64,000 nucleotides of DNA from Oxyruncus cristatus. Its lineage: Eukaryota; Chordata; Aves; Passeriformes; Cotingidae. Position numbers and translations under genes: made by a program. Every line of letters begins with the position of its first letter. Position 1 is the first letter of the stretch. The notes beneath the pieces were generated by a model. That model had not been told where the DNA came from, made no database searches, and was given only the letters and a program-made list of their open reading frames with translations. This document shows, one piece after another, positions 11,571 to 22,969 of the stretch. The stretch lies in the NCBI GenBank assembly GCA_013399855.1, contig VXAY01005274.1:1035950-1099949 (forward strand), read 5' to 3'.

Positions 11571-12779
11571 AAGGGCTAAGCTGGACTGTGCAAGTCTTCG
11601 GGTTTGGGCAGAGGTAGCGTTAGTTTTCTTCCCAGTGGCTGGAATGGGGCTGTGGTTTGGGTTTGGGATGAGCACAGTGATGATAATACAGAGGTGTTTT
11701 TGTTATTGCTGAGCTTACACAGAGCCAAGGCCCTTCCTGCCCCTCATAAAGCCACGCTGGGGAGAGGGCTGGGTGTGAACGGGATGTTGGGAGGGGACAC
11801 TCCCAGGACAGGTGATCCCAGCTGATCCAAAGGGTTATTCCAGACCATGTGACATCGTACTCAGTGTATAAAGTGGAGGGAAGAAGGAGGAAAAGGGAGA
11901 TATTTGGAATGATTTGTCTTCTCTAATCACTGTTACACGTGATGGAGTCCAGCTTTCGTGGTGGTGGCTGAACACCTGCGTGGGAAGGGCTGAATTAATT
12001 CTTTGTTTTGCTTTGTTTGTGTGCATGGCTTTTGCTTTACCTATTAAACTGTTTCTATCTCAACCCACAAGTTTTCTCCCTTTTACCCTTCCAATTCCCT
12101 CCCCGATCCCGCTGGTGTGGGAGTGAGCGAGCAGCTGTGAGGAGCTTGGCTGGCCTTAAACAAACACCTGTGGGCCTCTGAGCCATGGAGGGGGATGAGC
12201 TTCACAAATGAGACTCAAGTGCTGAAGCACGAACCTCCCCTCCAGAAACAGGCACCCCAGGTAAACACCAGGATTGCAATGAGAAAATACAGCTCCAAGT
12301 CTTCCCACAGGAGTCTGTCCGTGAAACCTTGAATGTCTTCTAAGAGTTTGGGTCAAGAGCAGACACCGACAGAATAAGAAAACCATGCTGGCAGTATAAA
12401 ACTGGTCTTCTAATGAGTGATAAAGTGGCTTTCTCTTGCTTTTAAGCCTCTAAACTTCTGCCCTCCAAATAGCAGTGAGGCAAAATATTTTCATCAAGTC
12501 TTGCATTCTGACGTACAGGTCAGGTAGAGGATTGTCCCATTCTCTAGGCAGAAGCGGAATAGAGCTTCTGTTAAATAGGTGGTAGGTGGGAAATACTGGA
12601 ATATGCCAAGTCTGTATCATGTCCTGAAATACCTGGACAACATCATTAAGTGCTTTGCTGCATCTTCTGATTTTTGTGTTCTGATTTTCTGAGTAGTTGT
12701 CATATTTAGGAAGGAGTGAGCGTTAACATGAGGATAACATCACTCTGAAAATTCTTCATGCTTGTAATGCAAAGAAAGA
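11571..12779. other. Convergent intergenic spacer between C1QTNF2 and FABP6
   Basis: About 1.2 kb between the 3' ends of two convergent genes. No gene, CR1 copy or conserved frame is recognised. In human DNA the CCNJL gene and about 100 kb lie between these two genes, and no CCNJL-like exon is visible here. Confidence 0.65.
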
Positions 12780-12857
12780 GAGAAAGACAATCACTGCTTT
12801 ATTTTACTGATTTTATTGTTGGTTTTCAGTGCACTGGAAGAGACAGGCTTTGCTGGC
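12780..12857 (-). terminator. FABP6: FABP6 3' UTR and poly(A) signal
   Basis: AATAAA on the minus strand (TTTATT on plus) at 12803-12798, about 55 bases after the stop codon. The short 3' UTR is typical of this gene family. The exact cleavage point is estimated. Confidence 0.75.
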
Positions 12858-12911
12858 TTATGCAATCTTTTTGCTGGTCCTTTTGTAGACTACACCAGAA
12901 GAAGTAGAAAT
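12858..12911 (-). CDS. FABP6: FABP6 exon 4 (C-terminal 17 residues)
   Basis: Last exon, read on the minus strand after an acceptor TTCCAG. It encodes 17 residues ending GVVYKRTSKKIA and a TAA stop (12860-12858). This forms the final beta-strand of the barrel; the length and ending match FABP6 of other vertebrates (human also 17 residues in this exon). It is too short to be seen as an open frame on its own and was found by following the exon 3 phase (phase 0). Confidence 0.93.
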   Translation of the reverse strand: MSTSSGVVYKRTSKKIA

Positions 12912-13956
12912 CTGGAACAAAGAACAAGCCAAAAGTTAAGTTGAACGGTGTAATTAGAGTTTCAGTGTAACCCATGAGCAGCCCTGGGGACAGGCTCAGA
13001 GCCTGCCCTTTACTGACACAACATTCACCCTTGGGTAGGAGACACATCTAGAAAATAAGCTGAACGTCCTTGTCAGGTCTGAGATACACAGTGCAAAAAT
13101 ATCCTTATACAAAAGGCACAACCTCTAAACAGGGGTTTAGGGATAACTTCAGTGTCTCCTGGGTTGGATGTGGCTTCACAACTCCAAGCTGTGGGGGTTT
13201 TAGACATGGGAGATAATTGTTCTCCAAAAGCAGTAAGTGACTGACACAATCACTCTCGGGGAGGGTGAGTGTCCTTTCCTGTTTCCCAGAATGACTCACC
13301 CCTGTTGAAGGCACACTCAGACATTTGGTAACTGGCACAGACCCAAGTCCATTCAGGATAATTCATGAGAATCAGAAATCATGATGTTTGGCAATCCAAT
13401 CTGTCTAACAAGCTTTACTATTAGTATTGGGGTTTCAGTAATCTTCTCTGGTGTGTTGTTTGGGGGGTTGTTTTTTCCTTTGATCAGACTAAGAAAATAG
13501 GGTTCTACAGAAATTCTGTGAGGAGCTGCAGGTAGATAGTTTTCTAAGAATGAAGCAAAGTCAATAACTTCATAGAAATATGTAGGTGCATAGTTTTATA
13601 TGCACTATTTTCTATTCTTGAGGCATAGGCAGAGTGAATGTAATCAAAGTCATGGCAGCTTGGGAATATTTCATTCTGAACATTCCACTCTCCCAGCTAT
13701 AAAACTGTGCCTTAGATGCAAGATCTACATTTCAAGCTGATCAAAAATATAAGTTGAAAACCTTGTTTAATTTTTGTTTAGTTTTTGGATTAAACCTGGA
13801 CAAAATTGTAGAAGGTTATCTAGAGAGAAGGAGAAAGTTATTTAACAGTTTCTCTTTACTTTCTAAAGATTTTTTTCTAAGCTTAAAATTTTAGGCCTGG
13901 TGCTGTTGAAGTTTTGGTGGTTTTTTATAAACTATCCTGGATATTTGAGCACTCAC
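12912..13956 (-). other. FABP6: FABP6 intron 3
   Basis: GT-AG intron of 1045 bases between exons 3 and 4. No coding content or clear repeat was seen. Confidence 0.9.
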
Positions 13957-14046
13957 CTCTATCAGTTTTCCTCCACAGATCTCTGCAGTGTGACGGTAGT
14001 TGGGAAAATCAGCTACCAGCTTTCCATCTTCGATTTTAACAGTTGC
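13957..14046 (-). CDS. FABP6: FABP6 exon 3
   Basis: Exactly 90 nt and 30 codons, phase 0 at both ends, flanked by acceptor TTACAG and donor GTGAGT. It encodes ATVKIEDGKLVADFPNYRHT and then AEICGGKLIE, strands of the lipid-binding barrel. The size matches the FABP6 exon 3 seen in other vertebrates. The cysteine in AEICGG is not in the human protein I recall, which has Val there. Confidence 0.95.
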
Positions 14047-14470
14047 CTGTAATAGAGAAAGGGTTAATGTTCCTGGGATTGCTGGAATTTCTCTTATCAG
14101 ATACTCTGTAAACATCTGTACACCTGATGCTGAAAGTTTTTACTTTTAAAAAGGTGGGAGCTGTGTGTTGCACGTTCAGCCTCATGAACAGGACTGAAAT
14201 CCTTGTGCTTTCGTTCATAAATGTTCACAATTTAAATAGAAAAATGTTTCTCTAACAAAACCTGCAGGTTTCATATCTACAGACTATTCATCAGTAGCTC
14301 TGAAAACAATTGGACTGCAGGCTGCGCTTCTCGTTCCATCCTCAGGGATTTATGTGGTTCTTTGACAGTGAAGTAAAAGGCACGATTGTAGGAGTTAATT
14401 CTGAAGTGGCAACCTCAGATAGCAATAACCTCCCAGCAGACAGCCCAGAAATGAGTGTGGGTGGGTGATC

Positions 14471-14575
14471 ACAGAATCAGGGAATCCCAGAATGGTTTGG
14501 GTGGGAAGGGACCTTTAAGCCCATCTCGTTTCACTCCCTGCCATGGGCAGGGACACCTTCCAATAGTCCTGAGAC
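14471..14575 (-). repeat. CR1 LINE 3'-end fragment
   Basis: About 105 bases starting with the inverted CR1 terminus (ACAGAATCAGGGAATCCCAG) and the conserved GGTTTGGGTGGGAAGGGACC and GGCAGGGACACCTTCCA motifs. Inserted in intron 2 of FABP6. Confidence 0.85.
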
Positions 14576-14643
14576 AGACTTGCTTTTCACCCTAAATTCA
14601 AAAACAACAGAGTCTGTAGGACTTAAGAGCCAGATGAATTTAC

Positions 14644-14819
14644 CTTGAACTTTTTACCACCAAAGGTCTCCATGTCTGCTTCCTTTCCCACTGTGAACGT
14701 GTTGGTCGTGGTGCGGCCTCCTGGGAAATGCTGTGTCCAGGTGAAGTCATTTCCATTCTGCACCACCTCAGTCACTATTTTGCAATTCCTTCCCATTTCA
14801 ATCTTGTCACTGGGGAGAC
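14644..14819 (-). CDS. FABP6: FABP6 exon 2
   Basis: 176 nt, entering in phase 1 and leaving in phase 0, with acceptor GATTCAG and donor GTAAAT. It encodes [18 protein letters not shown], then [14 protein letters not shown], then [19 protein letters not shown]. These are the helix-turn and central beta-strands that line the bile-acid cavity. The Trp in DFTWTQH is a conserved FABP6 residue. The intron downstream on this strand (14643-14047) is 597 bases and contains a small CR1 fragment. Confidence 0.95.
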
Positions 14820-16138
14820 CTGAATCAATAAAAACATCAAGTTTATCAAACCTAAAAGCCTACCAGCTGAATTTGAACTGAAGGATGGTAGGGGTGTTTC
14901 TGTTCTCAGACATTGATGTCTGAGCATCTGATTTGCTGTTGAATTCTTTTTCTTTTTTATTTTTTTACAATACCCAAGCTCTGACTTGAAATTGGTATAA
15001 AGGAAGATACTGGGGCATCAATGCATTTGTTAAAATAATAATCTCGCATTCTTGTCCCTGAGAAACAATACACAGGATAAAAGTATAGATACAAAGTACA
15101 TGTAAATAATCCCTTCTACTTAACCTACACATGAAGATGGAATTTAATGTGAGTGACCTTTGTACCTTTGCTAACTAGCTGCACATACCTGTTTTTGTAT
15201 TTGCTATAGCTCTTGAAATAAATGAACACAAGCACTAAGCTTGTTTGCACAGCTCTCAGTGTCCCAAAGAGGTTTTTTGGGGTAACCTCTGGGACAGGCT
15301 CTGAAAGCACCAAAACCTGTTTCCATATAAGATTCTGACAAGTATGGTCAGTACTTACACCATAGTCAATATATACTAAATTTATACCCCCACCAATGAC
15401 TGTTAGGGACAGAAAAAGTGACCCTTCACAATCATCATATTTCAGACATCTTGGGCTTTCATTGTGCTGCCACTGAAAAGGAACATTCCTTCTGTGGAAC
15501 AGGACTATTGCCTGCAGCTGACAGTGTAACAACAAAAACTGCATCCCCTTGTGGAAGTGCAGAGCTCTCTACCAGGCCTAGAGCCAGCTGATCTCAGCAC
15601 ATGAACCATAGAGTCATGGAATTGTTTGGGTTGGAAGGGATACTAAAGCTCATCCAGTTCCACCCTCTGCCATGGGCAGGGACACCTTCCACTAGCCCAG
15701 GTTGTTCCAAGCCCCATCCAACCTGGCCTTGGACACTTCCAGGGATGGGGCAGCCACAGCTTCTCTGGGCAACCTGTTCCAGGGCCTCCCCACCCTCACA
15801 GTAAAGAATTTCTTCCCAATATCCAATCTAACCCTGCTCTCTGGCGGTTTGAAGCCATTCCCCTTGTCCTGTCCCTTCAGGTCCTTGCAAATAGCCTCTC
15901 TCCATCTTTCCTGTAGGCTCCCTTCAGGTACTGGAGGGCCATAATTAGGTCACCCTGAAGCTTCTCTTTTCCAGGCTGAACAATTCCAATTCTCTCAGCC
16001 CTTCCTCATAGGAGATGTGCTCCGTCCTGCTAATAAGTTCAGTTAAAAGAACCCTTAAAAAAAACCCAAAAAACAAAAAACCAAAAAAACCCCCAAACTA
16101 ATACATGACCTGTGGCTGACACCCCAAGCCAGACTTAC
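14820..16138 (-). other. FABP6: FABP6 intron 1
   Basis: GT-AG intron of 1319 bases. It contains an inserted CR1 fragment (about 15600-16030) and, on the plus strand, an A-rich stretch with C-rich interruptions (about 16050-16097) just outside exon 1. Confidence 0.9.
15600..16030 (-). repeat. CR1 LINE 3'-end fragment
   Basis: About 430 bases, antisense on this strand. Shared CR1 blocks: GGTTGGAAGGGATAC, GGCAGGGACACCTTCCACTA, CCTTGGACACTTCCAGGGAT and GGCAACCTGTTCCAGGGCCT. Inserted in FABP6 intron 1. Confidence 0.9.
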
Positions 16139-16205
16139 CAATCTTCTTCACAAATTCATCGTAGTTCTCATCGCCTTCGAACTCGTATTTGCCTGCGAAT
16201 GCCAT
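16139..16205 (-). CDS. FABP6: FABP6 exon 1 (start of ileal bile-acid-binding protein, gastrotropin)
   Basis: 67 nt from ATG at 16205-16203 to a GTAAGT donor (16138). It encodes MAFAGKYEFEGDENYDEFVK and then KI plus the first base of a Gly codon, the classic 67-nt phase-1 first exon of this family. The four exons (67+176+90+54 nt) give a 128-residue cytosolic protein, the same length as human FABP6. It carries conjugated bile acids across ileal enterocytes from the apical transporter to the basolateral exporter. All splice sites are canonical and the frame is intact. Confidence 0.96.
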
Positions 16206-16420
16206 GTTTCCCTTGGGACGTGGCTGGGAGAGCAGAATAGCAGCTGGAATGACCGGAATGGACCAGTGCAGATGAGCTGAGGCCCTGGGTTTTATAAACC
16301 AGCTCAAGCTACTCAGCCCACCTGTGCCCACACCCCTGGCAAATATACTTTTATGACCCATGTGAGTCACTCGCATCGATGCCATTGACTTGTGTGAAAA
16401 TCAAGGTTATCATTCAATGA
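16206..16420 (-). promoter_or_regulatory. FABP6: FABP6 promoter and 5' UTR
   Basis: On the minus strand a TATAAA box lies at 16296-16291, about 86 bases before the ATG, which implies a 5' UTR near 60 bases. Upstream are a CATAAAA element suited to CDX factors (plus TTTTATGA at 16349-16356), a nuclear-receptor half-site GGGTCA (16359-16354), a TGAGTCA AP-1 site (16363-16369) and TCAAGGTTA, close to an LRH-1 site (16401-16409, plus strand). FABP6 in mammals is driven by FXR/RXR, CDX2 and HNF1. The assignment of each site here is inference from motif matches. Confidence 0.55.
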
Positions 16421-18574
16421 AACATCCTTGAGAATAATCTGGAGATCAGCAGAAATCAAGGCCAGAAGCTCAGTTTTCATTTTAGTGCGTATTTAAACAA
16501 AGTGATATATTTTTACTTTCAAGACTCCACTAGTTTTGTGTTCAGGATGGAATAAAGGTAAAATAAGTTATAATGAAGCAGGAAGAAAATGGCTTCAAAG
16601 CAGTGTCCTGGGATCACAGCTTTGTTCTATTTGGAATTATAACCTACATTAATTAAAATATGAAAATAAGAAACAAGCTGCCCAATTTTTGAAGTCATTC
16701 TGGTAGGATATGGGCAATGACAAGATTCTGGGTTTGAGATTGGAATAGGAAAACATTTCCTGCCTCAGGAAAAATTTTGCAGTTTCTAAACTTATTTTTA
16801 CAGGGGGAAAATGAGACTATTTCAAGAGTAACACACTCAGTGATGGGTGAAGAGCCTGAATCTAGCAAGAAGGGGACTTCTAATGGGACTTTCCAGTAGC
16901 TCAGCACAACTGGCTGAGCAAGTCCCTAGTTAAGATTCCTGACCTCCCACTGTGTATACCAAAACCTCACCAAAGCTCCCCAGTGTCCAGCCCCAGCTGG
17001 AGAGAGGGTGGCTGGGGAGACTGTCCTCAGGTGAGCACCAAAACCCTCTTGCACTGACCTCTGAGTGTTCCAGAGGGACCTGCACAACCCTGGGAAGCAG
17101 GTCCATGAACTCAAGCCATAAACTCTTCTGTTCACATAAAACTTCCCAGGGGACAATGCCACTGGGGTGGTAACACCACATGGACCTTGGGAGATAGATC
17201 AGACTGGATAAGGAAAATGACCCTGTTCTGGGTAAAAGGAAAGAGATAATCAGGTTATATGAATGGTACTTGAGCTTTCATATTCTCTCTCTATAAAGAT
17301 CAGATGTTATTGATAAGCTGTTTTGTGCTGCGATATAAAAGTGCTGAGCTGACGTCTGCACATCTCTACAACACTGAGAGTTGTGGGAGCAGAGCGTGGT
17401 GGGCACAGAGCCACTGTGTAAGTGTGGAGTACAGGAAATTATCAACAAATAACTATTTGACTGGGCGGGTCGCTCTTGCCACACACTGAGTATGAGTTTA
17501 TTCACCTCCAAGCACTTGTACACTGTGCTGTGCATGGGAGTTCCAGAGCAGGTTACAAACATCCATCCATGAAGGTAAAGTGTTAATAAATGTGCTGCTC
17601 TGCCAGGCTGCCCAGGGTCAGCATCAGTCTAGAACAGGTTTTGGGTAAAGATGCCATCACCTCTTCCTGTCTGTGCAGAGGAGCTTCCAATGTGCACTGT
17701 GAATTTGCACCCGTGTTTCTTCTCACTCATTCTGAAATAAATCCATATTTTCATTCCTGCTTTTTCTGCTATAAAATGTAATGCAATTCAATAGCGTATT
17801 GCAGAATGAAGAGTGTCATTAAGCAGTCTACAAACACTGAGTCAGGACAATGTTTACTCCAAGAACAAATGAAATTGTGTCCCTCTGGCTTTACTAAAGT
17901 TACAGTCACTTGCACAATTGATCAGGTTACTCACCCAAGCTTCTATCTTTTCCGTTTCAGCTAAAACCAGTATCCATTTAATGATCTTCCACTCTGTATT
18001 TACAATATTCCTGATTTTCCTGCCTCTTCAGAGCTGTGAGGATGTGATGTGGCTTTTGCACACTTGTACAGCATTGAGCTAACTGGTGCAGAGAACTCCA
18101 GAATTACCACTTATAATTTAATAGTTAATATTAATAGTTAATATTAAATAAGTAAACCAGAATTATCTAGGTATACAGGCATTTTAAATACTGTATGTGC
18201 ATTAAACCCATTCCAGCTACTACAGTGTGGAACCTGCAAACAACTGCTGGTTATGTTCTACCTTTGCTTTACAGAACTCAGTTCAAATCCTACTGAAGTA
18301 ACAGCTATAATTGAGTCCAGTGAAAAAACAGGGACATTTCCCTGGCACAAGGTGAGTAACAGAGAAAGGCAAAGGAATAAAAAGCTTCAGGTGTAAAAGA
18401 TGAAAAGAGCTTTCAGAAATGGGCCTTTGCCTTCAGAACACTGGGCACTACCCAACCGTTTCATTCCCAGAGAGGCTTTGTGTAGGTCAAACCAAAACTC
18501 CTTATTCCATGGCATCCTGGTCCATCTGGTGGCACCTGCAAGTGCTTGTGGGGCAGGGAATGTGCCCCACACTT

Positions 18575-18932
18575 GTTCATCCTGGAGAAGAGGAGACTGA
18601 GGTCAGACCTGACCGGGATCTGCAGCTTCCTCAGGAGGGGCAGCTCTCTGAGACCAGAGACAGGACCCCAGGGAATGGCTGGACCTGTGTCAGGGCGGGC
18701 TTAGGTTGGATCTCAGGAAAAGGTTCTTCCCCCAGAGGGGGGGCAGACACTGAACAGGCTCCCCAGGGCAGCGGGCACGGCCCCAAGGCTGACAGAGCTC
18801 CAGGAGTGTTTGGACAAAGCTCTCAGGGACAGGGTGGGATTGTTGGGGTGTCCTGTGCAGGGCCAGGAGTTGGACTGGGTGATCCCTGTGGGTCCCTTCC
18901 AGCTCAGGGTATTCTGTGATTCTGTGATATGA
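18575..18932 (+). repeat. CR1 LINE 3'-end fragment
   Basis: Sense-oriented copy that ends in the 8-bp CR1 terminal repeats ATTCTGTGATTCTGTGAT (18910-18928). It belongs to the same subfamily as the copy near 30.4-30.8 kb (both share the GTTTGGACAA and GTCCTGTGCAGGGCCAGGAGT type blocks), which lies in opposite orientation. Confidence 0.9.
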
Positions 18933-21064
18933 TTCACTGATTACAATGAGAGGTTATGCAGAAAAGCTCAACACTGTATTTGAATTTATAAGGATGATGT
19001 AAATTCCAAATGTGCTGCTGTTGTAGACAGTTAACATTAATAAGTTGTCAAAGAAGTAAAACTTGTGTGGAAGCTCATTCCCAAAGGAAAAGGTCACCTA
19101 AAGTGAGCAGTTAATTCCGTGTGTCTCCCAAGTCATCTACCTCTGATATGCAAAACAGTTGAGTCTTCAAATGCTGCTGGGAACAGAGGCAGCTTTAAGG
19201 AACCAAATCAAAGGCCTCGAATATCTTTACTTGGAGAATTTACTTGCCACAAAGTCATAAATATAATGCTTTTGCATTCCTTTTGTCTGTCAGAATCGCC
19301 CTGCCCTTGAATGCCTCCCAGCATCCTTTAAAGTTTATTAACCTCTCAGATGTGCTGCATAAAGCCAATGAGAGACACTGGGAGACAGCGTGGAGATAAG
19401 GGAAGTAATTCCATCAGTGAATGAACTGGGCTGTGTGTCTTTGAAGTGCTTTTAGAGCTGGAATGCAACTGAACTGGGAGTACACATTCAAAATACAAGT
19501 AGGAACTCTCCAGTGAACAGAAAGTTACATTTAATGATTCTTTCAGAATGAAACTTGCTCGGGAAAGCTTGTTAAGGCTTAAAACAGCTGTGTCTGGCCA
19601 TTATTCAGCAACCCTTCGTAGTAAATGGCTAATGATTATTAATTCCTCTGGTATTCAGAGCAATCATTCATAACAAATTCGGAATGAACTCGTTTGGTGT
19701 CAATGTAATGTGTAATTCCAGGGGAGTCCTGTTACACTGCTGCCTTATTAAGAGCCCATTCAGTCTAGTCCGAGGTGTTACTGTTCTTAAGCCATAATCA
19801 GAGAGAAGTAATTACCAAGAAAATGTGGCTGAATTATTGAACAGCTTGTACAGAGTTCAAATATTCAACAGAAATCCACCTGCCAGCTCCACAGGTGACA
19901 CAGCCCAGACTCTGTCCTCGTCCCAGATGGGACATGAATCTGCCTAATAAAAACAGGGGAAAAAGGATCCTACTAGAGATAGAAATGTTTGCAGAGGAGG
20001 AAGATACAAATCTGCCACAAATACTGGATTTTTGAGGGACTCCTTAAAGAAGACTCAATTATTTCCTGCTGAAACACTCTGCCAGGAAAACCTTCAGTCT
20101 GTTTGGGTCTCCAGAAAGGGATTTTCCAGAAAGGAACCCAACCAAGTGATTCATTCAAGCTGTACAAGCTGGCAGAGCTCCTGTGGGAAGTGTTCAGTTC
20201 TGACCAGTGTTCCTGGTCTCCTACTGGTACCTGAGGCCTGGGCTGGGCAGATGAAGACAGAGAACCAAACCTAAGGAAAAACGTGCCTGATACCAGCAAA
20301 TTCTTGTGGATTTCAGTCTTGTCTTTAGGGTTCTTCCCCTTAATTAGTTATCCCATACCAAATGTTATCAGTTGTATCCAATGAAATGGAATGGGGACAG
20401 ACAGCAGAAATTGGAGGCTCTATTGACTTTTAAGTTTGACAACAACTGCAACAGAAGACGTGAATTTTTTTGTACCAGTTTCTACTCAGGTAACCTGAAA
20501 ATGCACAGTGGAGCTAATTTTGGCTACTCTCAGTTTGGTTTCCACAAAACTGGCCCGGTTTCTTTGAAATGTCATCTTTGCAGTAAGAGCCACTATGGAG
20601 TATTTTGAGGCTCAATGGTTTTTGCCTAATACAGACAACATTTAAAGGTTGTTAGAATGGAAGACATGATTTCAACCTTATCTGCAGTCTTCTGGCCAAA
20701 AAAGATAACCCCCCCTATAGATCTCTTATTTGGAAAGTACCTATAGTTCAAATAAAGTCAATAACTGCCAACCCTAAAGATACGAATCATTACAACCACT
20801 CTTCTGGATTTTTCTGTCCAAACCCCAATAACCATCTCCCCTTTATCTACACAGTTCATGGGATGTGTTGTAAAGATTTTATTACTTGATAACACCTATA
20901 GGATTGTACTTGCTGACACACCAGGACAACACAGCTCCAAGTGGGAGCTTATCTTCAAGGTAATCTAATTTGGAGCCTTCCCTCACGTGGCTGTGACCTC
21001 CTAACCATCCTCAGCCAGCACCAAAAGGGGAGAAAATCTATGTTCCAATACAAAATGAATGTTC

Positions 21065-21290
21065 ACCACACTAGTGCTGGACATCTGGAAGAATTTCTTC
21101 ATGGAAAGGGCTGTCAGGCATTGGAAGGGGCTGCCCAGGGAGGTGGTGGAGTCCCCATCCCTGGAGGTGTCCAAGGAATGACTGGACGTGGCACTCAGTG
21201 CCACTCTGGGCTGGGTCACAAGGTGGGGATCACTCACAGGTCGGACTCGATGGCTTTGGAGGGCTTTTACAACTTCTATGATTTTGTGTT
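21065..21290 (+). repeat. CR1 LINE 3'-end fragment
   Basis: Sense-oriented copy with the blocks TGGACATCTGGAAGAATTTC, GGCATTGGAAGGGGCTGCCC and GACTGGACGTGGCACTCAGT, ending in a degenerate terminal repeat (TTCTATGATTTTGTG). Confidence 0.9.
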
Positions 21291-22969
21291 TGTGTGTGTT
21301 TTAAGTGCTTTACAGAAAAGAGGGATTTTCAAAATCTACAGAGATATAACATATGGATAATTTAGAACAGAAAGTAATAAATTATTTCCCTTTATCAGTT
21401 TTACTCACATTATTGACCTGTCAAGCATAGGCTACTGGTGTGTAGCTTATGGGTAATAAGGAAGGAATAATGGACTTTCAGCAACAAACATTAACTACTT
21501 AATAAAACACTACTATTTATTCTTGCAAGACAACATACTTTGTTATATTAATCGAGGATCTAACAGGAATTGAAGGTGTTCAGGATTTTGCAGAACACTT
21601 GTATTTATTTAACACAAACCATTTCTTCATGTTGGTCAGGAGCTGTTTAAAAAAAAAGGACATTTTGAAGCCCAGGGACTGACAATTTTTCCACTTGTCT
21701 CTGTTTCTGCCTTACACTGTTTAAAGAAAAACTTGTTTGTTTTAAGCACTGTTTCAAGGAAAAACAAAGACATGAAGAGCTTCTACCTTTGCTTGTCTTT
21801 ATTTTAAGGAGTCAAAGTGCTGAGAGAGTGACAGCAATCCAGAGACACATGTAAGGGTCCCCAGTACCCCCAGCACTGTCTAGGACATGCTCCCATATCC
21901 ATGGCCAACCGAGTTCCATCAAATGTATGACTAAAAATCTTAAAATTTATAAAGGAAACATTTCTACCTTGCAGAGGAGATGCTGAATTCCATTTTCTCT
22001 GTTCAACACCCAAGCTAGTACAGAGCTTATGTATAAAAGCATTCGGGTTTTTTAAATTGGAATAGTATTTTTGCACACCAGGCAGCTTCTGGTTTTTATT
22101 CTAATCATAGTTAATACTAGAGAAACCCCCCCAAATTCGTTTTTGCATTGCTTTAACACGTTTTTAAAACATCTGAAGTATCTGTTTTCACACCCACTTT
22201 ATAACCATACCTTGATAACAGTCACGCTCCCTTCACCCTTTCCCTCTAGTCTGGGATACTCCGAGCATTTTCTTTAATGTATTGCAGGGTTTACTCCATG
22301 ATACCTACGATGGGAAATTCAGGCAAGCAAGGGGTTACCTTTCAGCTTCAATAACACAAATCCCCATTTAAAAACACAGATATGCATTTTACATGTCTCC
22401 AAAGAAAACTTTCTAGGTCATTCAATACATGGAAATACAACTTTTCGTTTTTGAACCAGATTCTTTCTACTGCGAATGTCAACACGAGGCTTTCTTATTC
22501 CCAATGTGGAAGGCATAAAAAAACACCCCAAAATTTAAAGACATTGCTCTTTTACAACTTCTTTATTTTCATGCATGTTTACTTATGTCACCATCTCTGT
22601 GTCAGGACTACCAGTGGTTACTGAAGCGAACACACAGAGCTGCAGAGCTAAAGAAAGGCCAGATCTCCCACTTGGCTGTGAGAGGAACATCTTCCACTCA
22701 GAGTTCAGAATGCATGGAATAAACACACACGTTGTCATCCTGCTCCCCAGCCTCACTCAATACAGCACCAGTCCTGTGCTTTAAATACGTAACAGGTAGT
22801 TTGTCCCAGGTCATGGGAGATGGGATGAACGGCCAGAAATCCTGACTCGAGGCTGCCTGCTAAAATATCAATAGACACCTCCCCACCTTTCAGACACAAG
22901 GGTTCCTCCAGAACATGGCCCTGTATCTCCATCAGTTTTCCTGAAGTGAAATCAGAATCTCCCCAGAAT

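Noticed and set aside
18419..18919. 166-aa plus-strand frame
   Set aside because: Most of it lies in a CR1 3' end, and the product has no domain.
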